Shown here: piece by piece, positions 7,123-17,800 of the stretch
Layout: each line of letters starts with the position of its first letter
Numbering within the stretch: the stretch's first letter is position 1
Source of the DNA: Kutzneria sp036403095
Lineage (GTDB): Bacteria; Actinomycetota; Actinomycetes; Mycobacteriales; Pseudonocardiaceae
DNA length: 64,000 nt
Direction of reading: 5' to 3'
Assembly: GCA_036403095.1 (NCBI GenBank)
Contig: DASWRQ010000303.1
Coordinates: 1-64,000, forward strand
Notes under the pieces: generated by a model
The model's database searches: none
Seen by the model: only the letters and a program-made list of their open reading frames with translations
What the model was told of the DNA's origin: nothing
Translations under genes and position numbers: made by a program

Positions 7123-10008
7123 GTGCCACGCGGAGAACGTCCTTTGGACGCCGGCGACACGCCGCTGCTGAGATTTGCCGCCGACCTGCGAAAGCTGCGC
7201 GAGGCGGCCGGCAATCCGGTCTATCGGGAGCTGGGTCGGCGCTCGCACTACTCGGCGCCGGCGTTGTCGGAGGCGGCGGGCGGGCGCAAGCTGCCGACGC
7301 TGGCCGTGACGTTGGCCTACGTGGCGGCGTGCGACGGCGACACCGTGCTGTGGGAGCAGCGCTGGCGCGAGGTCGCGGCCGACAAGGAGCCGCCGGCCGA
7401 GCCGGCCGTCGAGGCGGAGGCCCCGTACCTGGGCCTGTCACCGTTCCGGATCGGCGACGCCGACCGCTTCCACGGCCGCGACGCCCTGCTGGCCGAGCTG
7501 CGCGAACAGGTCGCGGACCGGCGGTTCGTGGGCGTCTTCGGGGCTTCCGGCTCGGGCAAGTCCTCGCTGCTGCACGCCGGGCTGGCGGCGGTGGCCCGCC
7601 GCGAGGGCGTCGACGGCGGCGGCCCACAGCCGCTGCTGCTGCTTTCCCCCGGAAAGCACCCCCTTGAGCAGTGCGCGGTGCGGCTGGCCAAGCTGACCGG
7701 TGAGTCGGCGGCAACGCTGAAGGACGAGTTCGTGGCCGATCCCGCCCGGCTGCACGTGCGCGTACTCGAGGCCCTCGCGTCGCGGCCGGGCGACGTGGAC
7801 CTGCTGCTGGTGGTCGACCAGTTCGAGGAGGTCTTCACGCTGTGCGCCGACCCGGCCGAGCGCACGGCATTCGTCCGGGCGCTGGTCGCCGCGGCCACCG
7901 CCGAACACAGCCGCGCCCGGGTGGTGTTGGGCGTGCGGGCGGATTTCCTCGGCCACTGCGGCGACCACCCGGAATTGCGGACGGCGCTGCGCGGCGGGCA
8001 GGTGTTGGTCGGCCCGATGACCGCGGACGAATTACGGGAGGCAATCACGAAGCCGGCCGCCGCGGCCGGCTGCACGGTGGAAACGGCACTGCTGGTCCGG
8101 CTGGTCGCCGAGGCCGGCAATCAGCCCGGCGCTCTGCCGCTGGTTTCGCACGCGCTGCGGGAATCTTGGCGGCGCCGCCGGGGAATTGCCGTCACGCTGG
8201 ACGGTTACAACGCGGCCGGCGGAATCCACCACGCGATCGCCCGCACCGCCGAGAGCGTGTACGACTGTCTGGACCCGAATCAGCGCGCGGTGGCCAAACA
8301 GATCCTGCTCCGCCTGACCGCGCTGGGCGAGGGCACGGCCGACACCAAGCGGCGGCTCACCCTGGACGAGCTGGACGACGACCCGGCGGTTCGGGCGGTG
8401 TTGGACGAGCTGGTGCGGGCCCGCCTGGTGACGATGGACCAGGACACCGTCGAGATCACGCACGAGGCGTTGATCCAGCACTGGCCCCGGCTCCGATCGT
8501 GGCTGGCCGACGACCGCGACTCGCTGCGCACGCACCGGCAGGTCGCGGACGACGCGGCGGTGTGGGAGTCGCTGCGGCGCGACCCGGACGCCCTGTACCG
8601 CGGCACTCGCCTGGCCCAGGCCCGTGAGCTCGCCGAAACCGCGCTGACCATGCGGGAACGTGACTTCCTCACGGCGAGCCTGGCCGCGGAGTCGGCCCAG
8701 CAGGCCGCCGCGCGCCGAAAGACCCGGGTGCAGCGGGTGCTGCTGGTAGTGTTGGCCGTGCTGCTCCTGGTCACGACGATCGCCACCGTGACGGCGACGA
8801 AGGCCAACCAGGAGATCTCCGCGCAGCGCGATATCGTGCTGGCCCAACAGGTTGCCGACCAGGCTGTCGCGATGCGCCGGGACCACCCGGACCTTGCCGC
8901 GCAGCTCGCGCTGGCGGCGTACCGGATGAGCCCGACCGAACACAACCGGGACGCCCTCATCGGCGCGGTGGCGGTGTCGCTGGTCGGCCACGGCGAGGAC
9001 GTCGCCGCGGTCGCTTACAGCCGCGACGGAAAGCTTCTGGCCACGGGCAGCTTCGACCGCACCGTCCGGCTGTGGGACGTGTCCGATCCGGCCAGCCCCG
9101 AGCTGCTGAGCGTGATCATCGCCAGCGGCAACACCATCGACGCCGTCGCGATCAGCCCGGACGGCACGCTGCTGGCCACCGGCGGCGGCGACCACTCGGT
9201 CCGGCTGTGGAGCCTCGACGACCTGCAGCACCACCCGGGCGGGCTGGTGATCACCTACAAGCTGGACGGCCCAGGGCAGCTGGCCGAGCTCTTCGGCCAC
9301 CAGGACAACGTCTCCTCGCTGGCGTTCTCTCCCGACGGCCACACCCTGGCCTCCGCCAGCTACGACCACACCGTCAAGCTCTGGGACGTCGCCAGCCGGA
9401 CGGAGCTGCGCACGTTGACCGGCCACGACGGCAACGTCAAGTCGGTGGCGTTCAGCCCCGACGGCCGGTTCCTCGTCACGAGCAGCGACGACAAGACCGT
9501 CCGCCGGTGGGATCTGGCCACGCCGGGCGCGTCCACGGTGATCGGCCGCCACGACGACCTGGTCGGCGCCGTCGCGGTCAGCCCGGACAGCCGGCTGGTC
9601 GCGTCGGGCAGCGACGACCACACCGTCCGGCTGTGGACCCCGGCCGGCCAGGCCTTGACTGTCCTCAAAGGACATACCGACGTCGTCTCCTCGTTGGCTT
9701 TCGGCCCGGACGGCCGGACGCTGGCCTCGGGCGGCTTCGACCACACCGTGCGGCTGTGGGACACCGGCAACCTCGGCGCGGCGACGGAGTCCGCGGTGCT
9801 GACCGGGCACACCGGCACCGTCGACGCGATCGCCTTCTCGCCCGACGGCCACACCCTGGCCACCGCCAGCGACGACCACACGGCCCAGCTGTGGGAGACC
9901 GACCCGGCGCGAGCGCAGGCCCGGGCCTGTCAGCTCGCGCAACCGAAGATCAGTCGCGAGGTCTGGGACGAGTACCTGCCCGGTGTGTCGTACCAGCCGC
10001 CCTGCTGA
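7123..10008 (+). CDS. HTH-nSTAND NTPase with one 7-bladed WD40 propeller
   Basis: This 961-residue modular protein starts with an XRE-like helix-turn-helix domain at about 10-75. A STAND NTPase domain follows: 'YLGLSPF', Walker A 'GASGSGKSS' near 140-148, Walker B 'LLVVDQFEEVF', then winged-helix-like segments. There is a single membrane helix near 537-560 and seven WD40 repeats from about 620 to the end, closing in 'YLPGVSYQPPC'. STAND proteins oligomerise on ligand sensing. Here the propeller should lie across the membrane from the NTPase. I prefer the GTG at 7123 over 7117, because AGGGGG is then correctly spaced and the start matches the paralog at 14851-18504. The ligand and output are unknown. 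Confidence 0.85.
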   Translation: MPRGERPLDAGDTPLLRFAADLRKLREAAGNPVYRELGRRSHYSAPALSEAAGGRKLPTLAVTLAYVAACDGDTVLWEQRWREVAADKEPPAEPAVEAEAPYLGLSPFRIGDADRFHGRDALLAELREQVADRRFVGVFGASGSGKSSLLHAGLAAVARREGVDGGGPQPLLLLSPGKHPLEQCAVRLAKLTGESAATLKDEFVADPARLHVRVLEALASRPGDVDLLLVVDQFEEVFTLCADPAERTAFVRALVAAATAEHSRARVVLGVRADFLGHCGDHPELRTALRGGQVLVGPMTADELREAITKPAAAAGCTVETALLVRLVAEAGNQPGALPLVSHALRESWRRRRGIAVTLDGYNAAGGIHHAIARTAESVYDCLDPNQRAVAKQILLRLTALGEGTADTKRRLTLDELDDDPAVRAVLDELVRARLVTMDQDTVEITHEALIQHWPRLRSWLADDRDSLRTHRQVADDAAVWESLRRDPDALYRGTRLAQARELAETALTMRERDFLTASLAAESAQQAAARRKTRVQRVLLVVLAVLLLVTTIATVTATKANQEISAQRDIVLAQQVADQAVAMRRDHPDLAAQLALAAYRMSPTEHNRDALIGAVAVSLVGHGEDVAAVAYSRDGKLLATGSFDRTVRLWDVSDPASPELLSVIIASGNTIDAVAISPDGTLLATGGGDHSVRLWSLDDLQHHPGGLVITYKLDGPGQLAELFGHQDNVSSLAFSPDGHTLASASYDHTVKLWDVASRTELRTLTGHDGNVKSVAFSPDGRFLVTSSDDKTVRRWDLATPGASTVIGRHDDLVGAVAVSPDSRLVASGSDDHTVRLWTPAGQALTVLKGHTDVVSSLAFGPDGRTLASGGFDHTVRLWDTGNLGAATESAVLTGHTGTVDAIAFSPDGHTLATASDDHTAQLWETDPARAQARACQLAQPKISREVWDEYLPGVSYQPPC

Positions 10009-10115
10009 CGTCCGGACCGACGGATCGGGACACCGTCTCGCGCGAACGGGCCGACCTGGGCGGGCAGGCGAACCCAGGCGGCCCACTTCCGGGCCCAAGT
10101 GTGCAAAAGTCAGTC

Positions 10116-12446
10116 ATGACTCGGTTTCTTCGACGGATCGGGGCCGTCGCCGCGGCCATCGCGCTCGCGGCGACGGGGTTGTCGGCGCCGGGCGACGCGT
10201 CGGCCGCAAGGGGCGGGGCGGTGATCAGGCGCACCGAGTACGGGATTCCGCACATCGTGGCCAAGGACTTCACCGGACTCGGCTACGGCTACGGCTACGC
10301 CTTCGCCGAGGACAATCTCTGCGCGCTGGCCGACGCCATCACCACCGTGGACGGTGACCGGTCGCGGTACTTCGGGCCGGAAGCCGATGCCGGCAACCAG
10401 ATCGTGGGGCCGCTGCGGAACATCGACAGCGACGTGTTCCACCGTGCGGTCAACGCCAGCGGCATCGTGCCACGGACCATGTCCCAGCCGACACCGCTCG
10501 GCCTCACGGCCGACGTGAAGAACCTGATCGGCGGCTATGTCTCCGGGGTGAACGGCTATCTGGCGGCGACCGGCGTCTCGCGGCTGCCCGACCCGACCTG
10601 CCGGGCCAAGCCATGGGTGCACACGATCACCGTTGCGGAGCTGGAAAGCCTGCTCTACGACCTGACCCAGTTCGGCGGGATCGGCGCGCTCCAGGCGCAG
10701 ATCGCCAACGCGACGCCGGCCGTGTCCGCGTCGTCCAAGCTGGTCGTGCCCGACAACGCCGACCTGGGCAGCAACGGAATCGCCGTCGGCTCGGCCTCGA
10801 CCGCCGACGGAAACGGCCTGCTGCTGGCCAATCCGCACTTCCCGTACCTCGGCGCGACGCGGTTCTACCAGGTGCAGCTGACGATTCCCGGCGTGATCGA
10901 CGTGACCGGGGCGAGCCTGTACGGCACGCCGCTGGTCGAGATCGGCCACACCGCGCGCCTCGCGTGGACGCACACCGTGTCGACGGCGCAGCGCTTCACC
11001 CTGTACGAGCTGCACCTGGTCCCCGGCAACCCGACCAGCTACCTGGTCGACGGCAAGGTCGTGCCGATGAAAACCGAGACCATCTCGGTTCCGCTGGCCG
11101 ACGGTCAGGTGACCCGGACCCTCTACACCTCCATCTACGGCCCGGTCATCGGCGCCGGCTGGACCGCGTCGACGGCGCTGGCGGTCAAGGGCGTCAACGT
11201 CGACAACGCCCGCGGCCTGAACGAGTGGCTGGAGATGGACCAGTCAACCAGCGTCGCCCGGCTCCGGGCCGTGCAGGACAAGTACCAGGGCGTCGCCTTC
11301 ACCAACACGATCGCCGCCGACAGCACCGGAACCGCCTACTACGCCGACTCTTCGGTCGTCCCGCACGTCACCGACGCCCAGGCGGCCCGGTGCGTGGACA
11401 GCCCGTTCGGCAAATCCGTGTACCCCGGCCAGACCGTGCTGGACGGCTCCACCTCGGAATGCGCGTGGGGCAGCGATCCCGACGCGATCGAGCCCGGCAT
11501 CTTCGGCCCGCGTGAACAGCCATCGTTGTCCCGCAAGGACTTTGTCACCAACAGCAACGACTCGTACTGGCTCAGCAATCCGGCCGCGCCGCTCACCGGC
11601 TTCCCGCGGATCTACGGTCCCACCGGCACCCAGCGCACATTCCGCACCCGGCTGGGCCTCGATATCATCGACCGCCGCAGCCAGGGCACCGACGACCTGG
11701 GCGCTCCCGGTTTCACCGTGCCCAGCACGCAGCAAGCCCTGTTCTCCGACCGCAACCTCACCGCCGAGCTGGCCCGCGATGCCGCGACTTCCTTGTGCGG
11801 CACGGTTCCCATGCTGAACGCCAGCGACGGCACTGCCGTCGATGTGAGCCCTGCCTGCCGGGTGCTGTCCGCGTGGGACCTGCGGGACGATCCGAGCAGC
11901 GTCGGCGCCGTGCTGTGGCGCCAGTTCTGGCTCAACGCCGTCAAGTCCCCCGACCTGTGGCTGGTGCCCTTCGACGCCGCCCACCCCGCGACCACCCCCA
12001 ACACCCTCAACACCGCCAGCGCCGGCGTGCGCCAAGCCCTCGCCGACGCCGTGCTGCGGATGGCCGCCCTGCACGTCCCGCTCGACGCCCCGCTGTCGTC
12101 CGCCCAGTTCACCACCGTCGGCGGGCCGGCCGTCCCCGTTCCCGGCTGCACCAACCCCGAGGGCTGCTTCAACATCGTCTCCGGCCAAGACGCCGGCGCC
12201 CTCGGCGCCGACGGCCGGTTCGCACCGGTGATCTTCGGCTCCAGCTTCATGATGGTCGCCCAGCTCACGCCGCGCGGCCCGGTCGCCCGGACGTTGCTGT
12301 CCTACTCCGAATCGTCCAATCCGGACTCTCCGCACCACGGTGACCAGACTCGCCTGTTCGCCGCCAAGCGCTGGGTCACCGACCGCTACACCGAGGCCGA
12401 GATCCTGTCCTCCCCCGGCCTTTCCGTTCAGTACCTCAGGTTCTAG
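10116..12446 (+). CDS. secreted penicillin acylase family protein
   Basis: This 776-residue Ntn-hydrolase of family S45 has a signal peptide of about 30 residues ending in 'GDASA'. The alpha chain contains 'YGIPHIVAKDF'. The beta chain would start at Ser219 in 'GSNGIAVGS', the position where the precursor cleaves itself and frees the catalytic N-terminal serine. 'LLLANPHFPY' and 'HTARLAWTHTVS' are further family marks. Relatives hydrolyse the acyl amide bond of penicillins, acyl-homoserine lactones or lipopeptides such as aculeacin, and the substrate cannot be told here. The ATG at 10116 has only a weak ribosome site. The gene follows the nSTAND gene after 107 bp and overlaps the AraC gene end by 4 bp. 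Confidence 0.88.
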   Translation: MTRFLRRIGAVAAAIALAATGLSAPGDASAARGGAVIRRTEYGIPHIVAKDFTGLGYGYGYAFAEDNLCALADAITTVDGDRSRYFGPEADAGNQIVGPLRNIDSDVFHRAVNASGIVPRTMSQPTPLGLTADVKNLIGGYVSGVNGYLAATGVSRLPDPTCRAKPWVHTITVAELESLLYDLTQFGGIGALQAQIANATPAVSASSKLVVPDNADLGSNGIAVGSASTADGNGLLLANPHFPYLGATRFYQVQLTIPGVIDVTGASLYGTPLVEIGHTARLAWTHTVSTAQRFTLYELHLVPGNPTSYLVDGKVVPMKTETISVPLADGQVTRTLYTSIYGPVIGAGWTASTALAVKGVNVDNARGLNEWLEMDQSTSVARLRAVQDKYQGVAFTNTIAADSTGTAYYADSSVVPHVTDAQAARCVDSPFGKSVYPGQTVLDGSTSECAWGSDPDAIEPGIFGPREQPSLSRKDFVTNSNDSYWLSNPAAPLTGFPRIYGPTGTQRTFRTRLGLDIIDRRSQGTDDLGAPGFTVPSTQQALFSDRNLTAELARDAATSLCGTVPMLNASDGTAVDVSPACRVLSAWDLRDDPSSVGAVLWRQFWLNAVKSPDLWLVPFDAAHPATTPNTLNTASAGVRQALADAVLRMAALHVPLDAPLSSAQFTTVGGPAVPVPGCTNPEGCFNIVSGQDAGALGADGRFAPVIFGSSFMMVAQLTPRGPVARTLLSYSESSNPDSPHHGDQTRLFAAKRWVTDRYTEAEILSSPGLSVQYLRF

Positions 12447-13411
12447 CCGGCTGCCAGGCCATCGGCGTAAGCCCGGAACTCACGCGGCTGCCGGCCGAGG
12501 GCCTGGCGCACCCCGTCGGTCGCGCCACGCTGGCGGTCGCGGCGGTACCGCGCCGGGGTCGTGCCCACTTCGGCGCGAAACGCCCGCGAGAACGCCGATT
12601 CCGACTGGTAGCCGACCTCCAGGGCAATCGCGGCGACCGTCGCGTCCGTGGTGTCGAGCAGCTCCGCCGCTGCCATCACCCTGGCGCGGGCCAGGAACAC
12701 GCCGACCGTCATTCCCGTCTGCTGCCCGAAGTGCCGCAGAAACGTCGCCCTGGACATTGCGGCGACCCGGCTCAGGCGCTCGATCGACCATGCGTCGCCC
12801 GGGTCGTGCAGTATCGCCTCGATCGCCGTCGCGATCCGCGGGTCGGCCGCTGCCGTCCACAGCGCGGGTGTTGTCGTCGACCTCAGCACCATCGCCAGCA
12901 ACGCCGTGGACAGCGCCGACAGGATCGCCGCCGTGCCCGCCCCTTCCCGCTGCGCCTCCCCGCGCATCAGGGCACCCAGCATCTCCAGCTCCACTGTGGA
13001 CGATCCAAACGAGACCTTCAGCGGCTCCGGCAGGCTCCTGAGCAATACCGCGCCCTGGTCGAACGTGTAGTGCCCACAGAACAGGTCGATCACCGCCGGT
13101 CCCCCGCGCTTGCTCCGCGTAGTCACGAACGCGTCGCCTTCGGTTTCCGAGGTGCCGTTCTTCCGCCCGGCCCCGGCCGTGATCACCTGGTGCGGCGACC
13201 CGCTGGGTATCAGCACCACGTCACCCGCACGCAGCGCCAGGACCGTGGATCCCAGTCGCAACTCGCATTCGCCGTCCAGCAGCACATGGAACGGCACTTC
13301 GTGCTCGCCGTACCGGTCGACGTCCATCCGCGTCGCCCCGCTCAGCAGGCACCGCTTGTCCACCTCGGCCGTGAGCCTGGCCATCCCCAGCAACCGGCTG
13401 ATCGTGTCCAT
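12443..13411 (-). CDS. rclR: RclR-like AraC-family regulator, candidate HOCl sensor
   Basis: This 322-residue protein has an N-terminal cupin domain (about 1-115) and a C-terminal AraC double HTH (about 205-300, 'WSIERLSRVAAMSRATFLRHF' through 'VGYQSESAFSRAFRAEVGTTP'). The opening 'MDTISRLL...VDKRCLL' closely matches E. coli RclR as I remember it. Both cysteines used by RclR to sense hypochlorous acid have counterparts: Cys21, and Cys112 in 'LFCGHY' aligned to RclR Cys89. It is divergent from rclA, as in E. coli. The symbol is by similarity, because many AraC proteins share this architecture. Confidence 0.75.
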   Translation of the reverse strand: MDTISRLLGMARLTAEVDKRCLLSGATRMDVDRYGEHEVPFHVLLDGECELRLGSTVLALRAGDVVLIPSGSPHQVITAGAGRKNGTSETEGDAFVTTRSKRGGPAVIDLFCGHYTFDQGAVLLRSLPEPLKVSFGSSTVELEMLGALMRGEAQREGAGTAAILSALSTALLAMVLRSTTTPALWTAAADPRIATAIEAILHDPGDAWSIERLSRVAAMSRATFLRHFGQQTGMTVGVFLARARVMAAAELLDTTDATVAAIALEVGYQSESAFSRAFRAEVGTTPARYRRDRQRGATDGVRQALGRQPREFRAYADGLAAG

Positions 13412-13484
13412 GGTGAGACTCTAGAGCAAATTTTCGATCCGAACCGATCTGTTCGTCTCACCCACGGCCCTTTACCTTCGGGCC
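13412..13484. promoter_or_regulatory. rclR-rclA divergent promoter region with dyads
   Basis: The 73-bp gap holds two dyads. GGTGAGAC (13412-13419) and GTCTCACC (13455-13462) are perfect 8-bp arms 35 bp apart. CGAAC-N6-GTTCG lies at 13440-13455. Either could be the binding site of the adjacent AraC regulator. The spacing of the second excludes a standard actinobacterial LexA box, which has four central bases. Confidence 0.45.
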
Positions 13485-14849
13485 ATGGTTACTGCTCTCA
13501 CCGCCGACGTCCTGGTGATCGGCTTCGGCAAGGGCGGCAAGGCCGCCGCCCATCGCCTCTCCGATCTCGGCCGGCGGGTCGTGCTCGTCGAACGGTCCGC
13601 GAACATGTACGGCGGCACCTGCCCCAACGTCGGCTGCGTGCCGACCAAGATGCTCGTGCACTACTCGAACTCGCGCCGCCTCGAGGACGACGCCCAGGAG
13701 TTCTTCGCCAGTTCCATCGCCGGCGTGCGCGCCCTGACCACCGCTTTTCGGGCCGGTAACTTCGAGTCCCTGGACGGCAAGGACTCGGCCGCCGTCATCA
13801 CCGGCACCGCACGCTTCGTCGACCCGCACACCGTCGCCGTCGGCGCCGGCGACGACCTGATCACCGTCACCGCGCCCACGATCCTGATCAACACTGGCTC
13901 CGAGGCCGTCCTCCCGGACATCCCCGGTCTCGCCGCCAGCCCCCTGCTCGTCTCCAGCACCGAGCTCATCCAGGCCGCCGACCTGCCCACGAGCCTCGTT
14001 GTCATCGGCGGCGGCTATCTCGGCCTGGAGTTCGCCTCCATCTACCGCCATTTCGGCGCCGCCGTCACCGTCATCGAGGCCGCCGACCAGCTCCTCCCCC
14101 GCGAGGATCCCGACATCGCCGCCATGGTCCGGGAGATCCTCACCGGCGACGGCATCCAGATCATCACCGGCGCCCGCGTCGTCGAGGTCGTCACCAACGG
14201 CCTCGTGTACACCAAGGACGGTCAGTCGGCTTCACTCACTGCGTCCGCCATTCTCCCCGCCACCGGCCGCCGCGCCGTCACCGCCGACCTGGATCTCCCC
14301 GCCGCCGGCGTCGAGACGTCCGCCGCCGGCTTCATCGCCGTCGACGACCACCTTCGCACCAGCCAGCCGCACATCTTCGCCCTCGGCGACGTCAACGGCG
14401 GCCCCCAGTTCACCTACACCTCCCTCGACGATTCCCGCATCGTCCTGGACCAGCTCCTCGGCTCCGGCTCCCGCTCCGTCTCCGACCGCGTCGCCGTGCC
14501 CCACACCCTTTTCACCACCCCTCCGCTGGCCACCGTCGGTCTCACCGAGCGCGAGGCCCGCTCCCTCGGTCTGCCCGTCACCGTCTCCCGCGAGCGGGTC
14601 GCCGACATCGTCGCCATGCCCCGCGCCTACACCGTCAGGGAGACCCGTGGCGTCATGAAGTTCATCGTCGACTCCCGCACCGACCTCATCCTCGGCGCCG
14701 CCCTGCTCTCCATCGACGCCCAGGAGATCGTCAACCTCGTCGCCCTCGCCATGCGCCACAACATCACCGCCACCGCCCTACGGGACTCCATCTACACCCA
14801 TCCCAGCTCGACCGAAGCCCTCAACGAGGTCTTCGACCACGTTGTCTAG
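13485..14849 (+). CDS. rclA: RclA-like flavin disulfide oxidoreductase
   Basis: This 454-residue FAD/NAD(P) oxidoreductase has the FAD-binding start 'VLVIGFGKGGKAA', the redox pair Cys46 and Cys51 in 'YGGTCPNVGCVPTK', an NAD site 'VVIGGGYLGLEFAS' and a dimerisation domain. 'MYGGTC', 'GPQFTYTSLDD', 'TPPLATVGLTE' and 'SLLSIDAQEIVN' follow E. coli RclA rather than lipoamide or mercuric reductases. RclA protects against reactive chlorine and has been described as a copper reductase. Divergence from an RclR-like regulator strengthens the call. The ribosome site before ATG 13485 is weak. Confidence 0.82.
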   Translation: MVTALTADVLVIGFGKGGKAAAHRLSDLGRRVVLVERSANMYGGTCPNVGCVPTKMLVHYSNSRRLEDDAQEFFASSIAGVRALTTAFRAGNFESLDGKDSAAVITGTARFVDPHTVAVGAGDDLITVTAPTILINTGSEAVLPDIPGLAASPLLVSSTELIQAADLPTSLVVIGGGYLGLEFASIYRHFGAAVTVIEAADQLLPREDPDIAAMVREILTGDGIQIITGARVVEVVTNGLVYTKDGQSASLTASAILPATGRRAVTADLDLPAAGVETSAAGFIAVDDHLRTSQPHIFALGDVNGGPQFTYTSLDDSRIVLDQLLGSGSRSVSDRVAVPHTLFTTPPLATVGLTEREARSLGLPVTVSRERVADIVAMPRAYTVRETRGVMKFIVDSRTDLILGAALLSIDAQEIVNLVALAMRHNITATALRDSIYTHPSSTEALNEVFDHVV

Positions 14850-14850
14850 C

Positions 14851-17800
14851 TCAATCCGCACAAGGCTGGTCGTAAGCCAACGTCGGCAGGTAGCGCCACC
14901 ACTGTGCTTCCTTCACCGGATCCGTCGTCCCGCAGATCCGCGACACCGCATGCTCCACGTCCAGATCGAGCAACCGCACCGCGTTCGCGTCATCGGACAC
15001 CGCCAGGTACCGACCGTCCGGGCTGTACGTCAACCCGGCGCCCCGACTGGTCAACGCGGCCATCGGCGCGCCCAACGCAGACCGCCCGCCGACGTCCCAG
15101 AACCGAATGGTCTGGTCCGTGCTCCCACTGGCCAACGTCCGACCGTCCGGACTGAACGCGACAGTCGACACCGACCGGGTATGCCCAGGCATCACGGCGG
15201 CGGCCCGCGCCGCGACGTCCCAAAGCCGCACGGTCTGATCAGACCCGGCCGACGCGAGAGTCCCCCCGTCCGGTGAAAAGGCAATGGTCACAACGGCACC
15301 GGAGTTCCCCGTGAGCTGCTCGGCAGCCCGCGGCGCGGACCGGACGGAGACGTCCCACAGCCGAATGCTGTGATCACTGTCCACAGTGGCCAGCAGCCGC
15401 CCGTTCGGACTGAAGACCACGGCGTTGCCGCCGATCTCCCCGGTGACACGACCAACGACGAACGGCGCCCGGGGATCGGTCACGTCCCAGAGCTGCACGC
15501 TGTGATCGTCCTCGGGCAACGCCATGGTCCGCCCGTCGGGACTGAACGCGAAAGCGGCACGATAAGGAGTCTTGACCCGCAGCCCGTCGTTCAGCAGCAC
15601 AGGCTGCTCGGGGTTGTGGATGTCCCACAACCGCAACACCTTGGCCTGACTGAGCACGGCCAGCAGCCGCCCATCGGGGCTGATCTCGATGTCCGTGCAA
15701 CTGGCGCTGCACGAGGCGACCTCTCCTGCCGGAGCGGGAATCTCGGCCAGCAAAGAAGAATCCTCGACCCGCCACAACCGCACGACGCCGTCAAGGCTGC
15801 CGGTGGCGACCAGCTTGCCGTCGACCCGGAAGGCAACGGCGTCAACGGTGGTGCGATGCCCGAGCAGCACCCGCCCCGGCAGCGACCAAAGACGGACCAC
15901 GCCGTCGGAGCTGCCGGTGACGACCCGATTGTCGTCGGGGGCAAAGGACACCGTGTAGACGTCGCCGCCGGCGGTGGCCCGTGACAACAAAGCCGGATGC
16001 GCGAGGTCGGCCACGTTCCACAGCCCGGCGGTGCCGTCGGCGCTGCCGGTGGCGAGCATGGAGCCGTCATGGCTGAACGCCACCGACCACACGCCGGAGG
16101 TGTGCTCGCTCAGCGGCGCCCCGACGGCAGCCCCGGTGCCGACGTCCCAGATCCGCACGGTGCCGTCCTGCCCGCCGGACACGACAAAACGGTTGTCGGG
16201 ACTGAAGGTCACGGCGTGCACGAGCAGTTTGTTACCGGTCAGGGGATTCCCGACGGCAACGGGATGCTCGGCGTCCTGGATGTTCCACACCCGCACGGTC
16301 GTGTCGTTGCCACCGGACGCGAGCAGCCGCCCGTCGCTGCTGAAGGCCACGGACCGCACGGCCTCGGTGTGCCCGCGAAGCACGCCGAGCGACCGGGGAT
16401 GCGCGGGGTCGACGACGCTCCACAGCCCCACCGTCCCGTCGTTGTCGGCGGTGGCCAGCAGCCGACCGTCCGGACTGAACGCCAGCAGCGAGACGCTGCC
16501 GCCGACGGCGGCGATGGCCGGCCCGAAACGCTTGGGCGACTTGGGATCGGCGACATTCCACAACTGCACGGTGCCGGCCTGGCCGGTCGTGGCCAGCACC
16601 CGACCGACCGGGCTGAACACGGCGGCGCTGACCCAGCCGTTCTGGTCGCCGGGCATCGACGCCAGCAACGCCGGCCGAGCGGCCGGATCCCACAGCCGGA
16701 ACGTGTCGTCGGCGTCGGCGGTGGCCAGCACCGCGCCGTCCGGACTGAACGACGTCCAGTAGACGTTTCCGTTGTGGTCGCCGATGGTCTGCGCCAGATT
16801 GGCGGTCTGTGTGCTGAGCAACCGAGTGCGAACGGAATCGTCCCCCGGGCGCAGCCGCCAGGCGACCATGGCCAGCTGCGCCGACAACGCCGGATCCCGG
16901 TCCCGCAGCCAGTCAGACTCGGCCAGCACCTGCTGGAACTGCGCGTCGTCACGCTGTTTCAACGCCGTGGTGCGCTCATTGCCGGCCACCACGGCCGCGG
17001 CGCCGGCCACGACCGCGAACACGACCACGGCCGCCAACAGCACCCGCAGCCGCTGGGTCCGTCGCCGCGCCACCGCCAACTCGGCATGCCGGCCGAGCTC
17101 GCTGGCGTCCAGGAACTCCCGTTCCCGCGACGACAGCGAGGCCGTGCCCCGCCACTGCAACGCCTGCTCGAGCCGGGCGCCGCGGTAGAGCGCCGACGGG
17201 TCGCGGTCCATGGCCTCCCATGCCGCGGTGGCCTCGGTCACCGCCCGGTGGATCCGCAGGCCCTCACGGTCCTCGGACAGCCACCGTCGCAGCCGCGGCC
17301 AGCTGCGGATCAGCGCCTCATGGGTGATCTCCACCGACTCCCGGTCGGCGACGACCAGCCGGGCGTCGACCAGCTGCGTGATCACGTCGTCCACGCCCGG
17401 GTCGAGCTCCGACCGAGGCACCCGCCGCCGGGTGTCCTCGGTGCCTTCACCCAGCACGCACAGCCGCACGAACAGGTCCCGCGCGGTCCGCTGCCGCGCC
17501 TCGCTGAAGCCGTCGAACACGGTGTCGGCCGTCCGCGCCAGGGCATGCGCGATGCCGCCGGCGCTCTGGTAGCCGGCCAGCGTGAGCTTCGCGCCGGCCC
17601 GACGGACCCAGGTCTCCAGCAGGGCGTGCGACAGCAGCGGCAGGATGCCCGGGCGCCCCGACGCCTCCGACATCAAGGTCGCCAGCAGCGCACCCTCGAC
17701 GCTGCAATTGGCCCGGGCGGCCGGCGTGACGATGGCGCGGCGCAGCTCGTCGGTCGTCATCGGACCCACGGTGACCTGCGCGTCCTGCATGGCCGCGACC

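Noticed and set aside
13440..13455. LexA-type SOS box upstream of rclA.
   Set aside because: The arms GAAC and GTTC are six bases apart; the actinobacterial LexA box has four.
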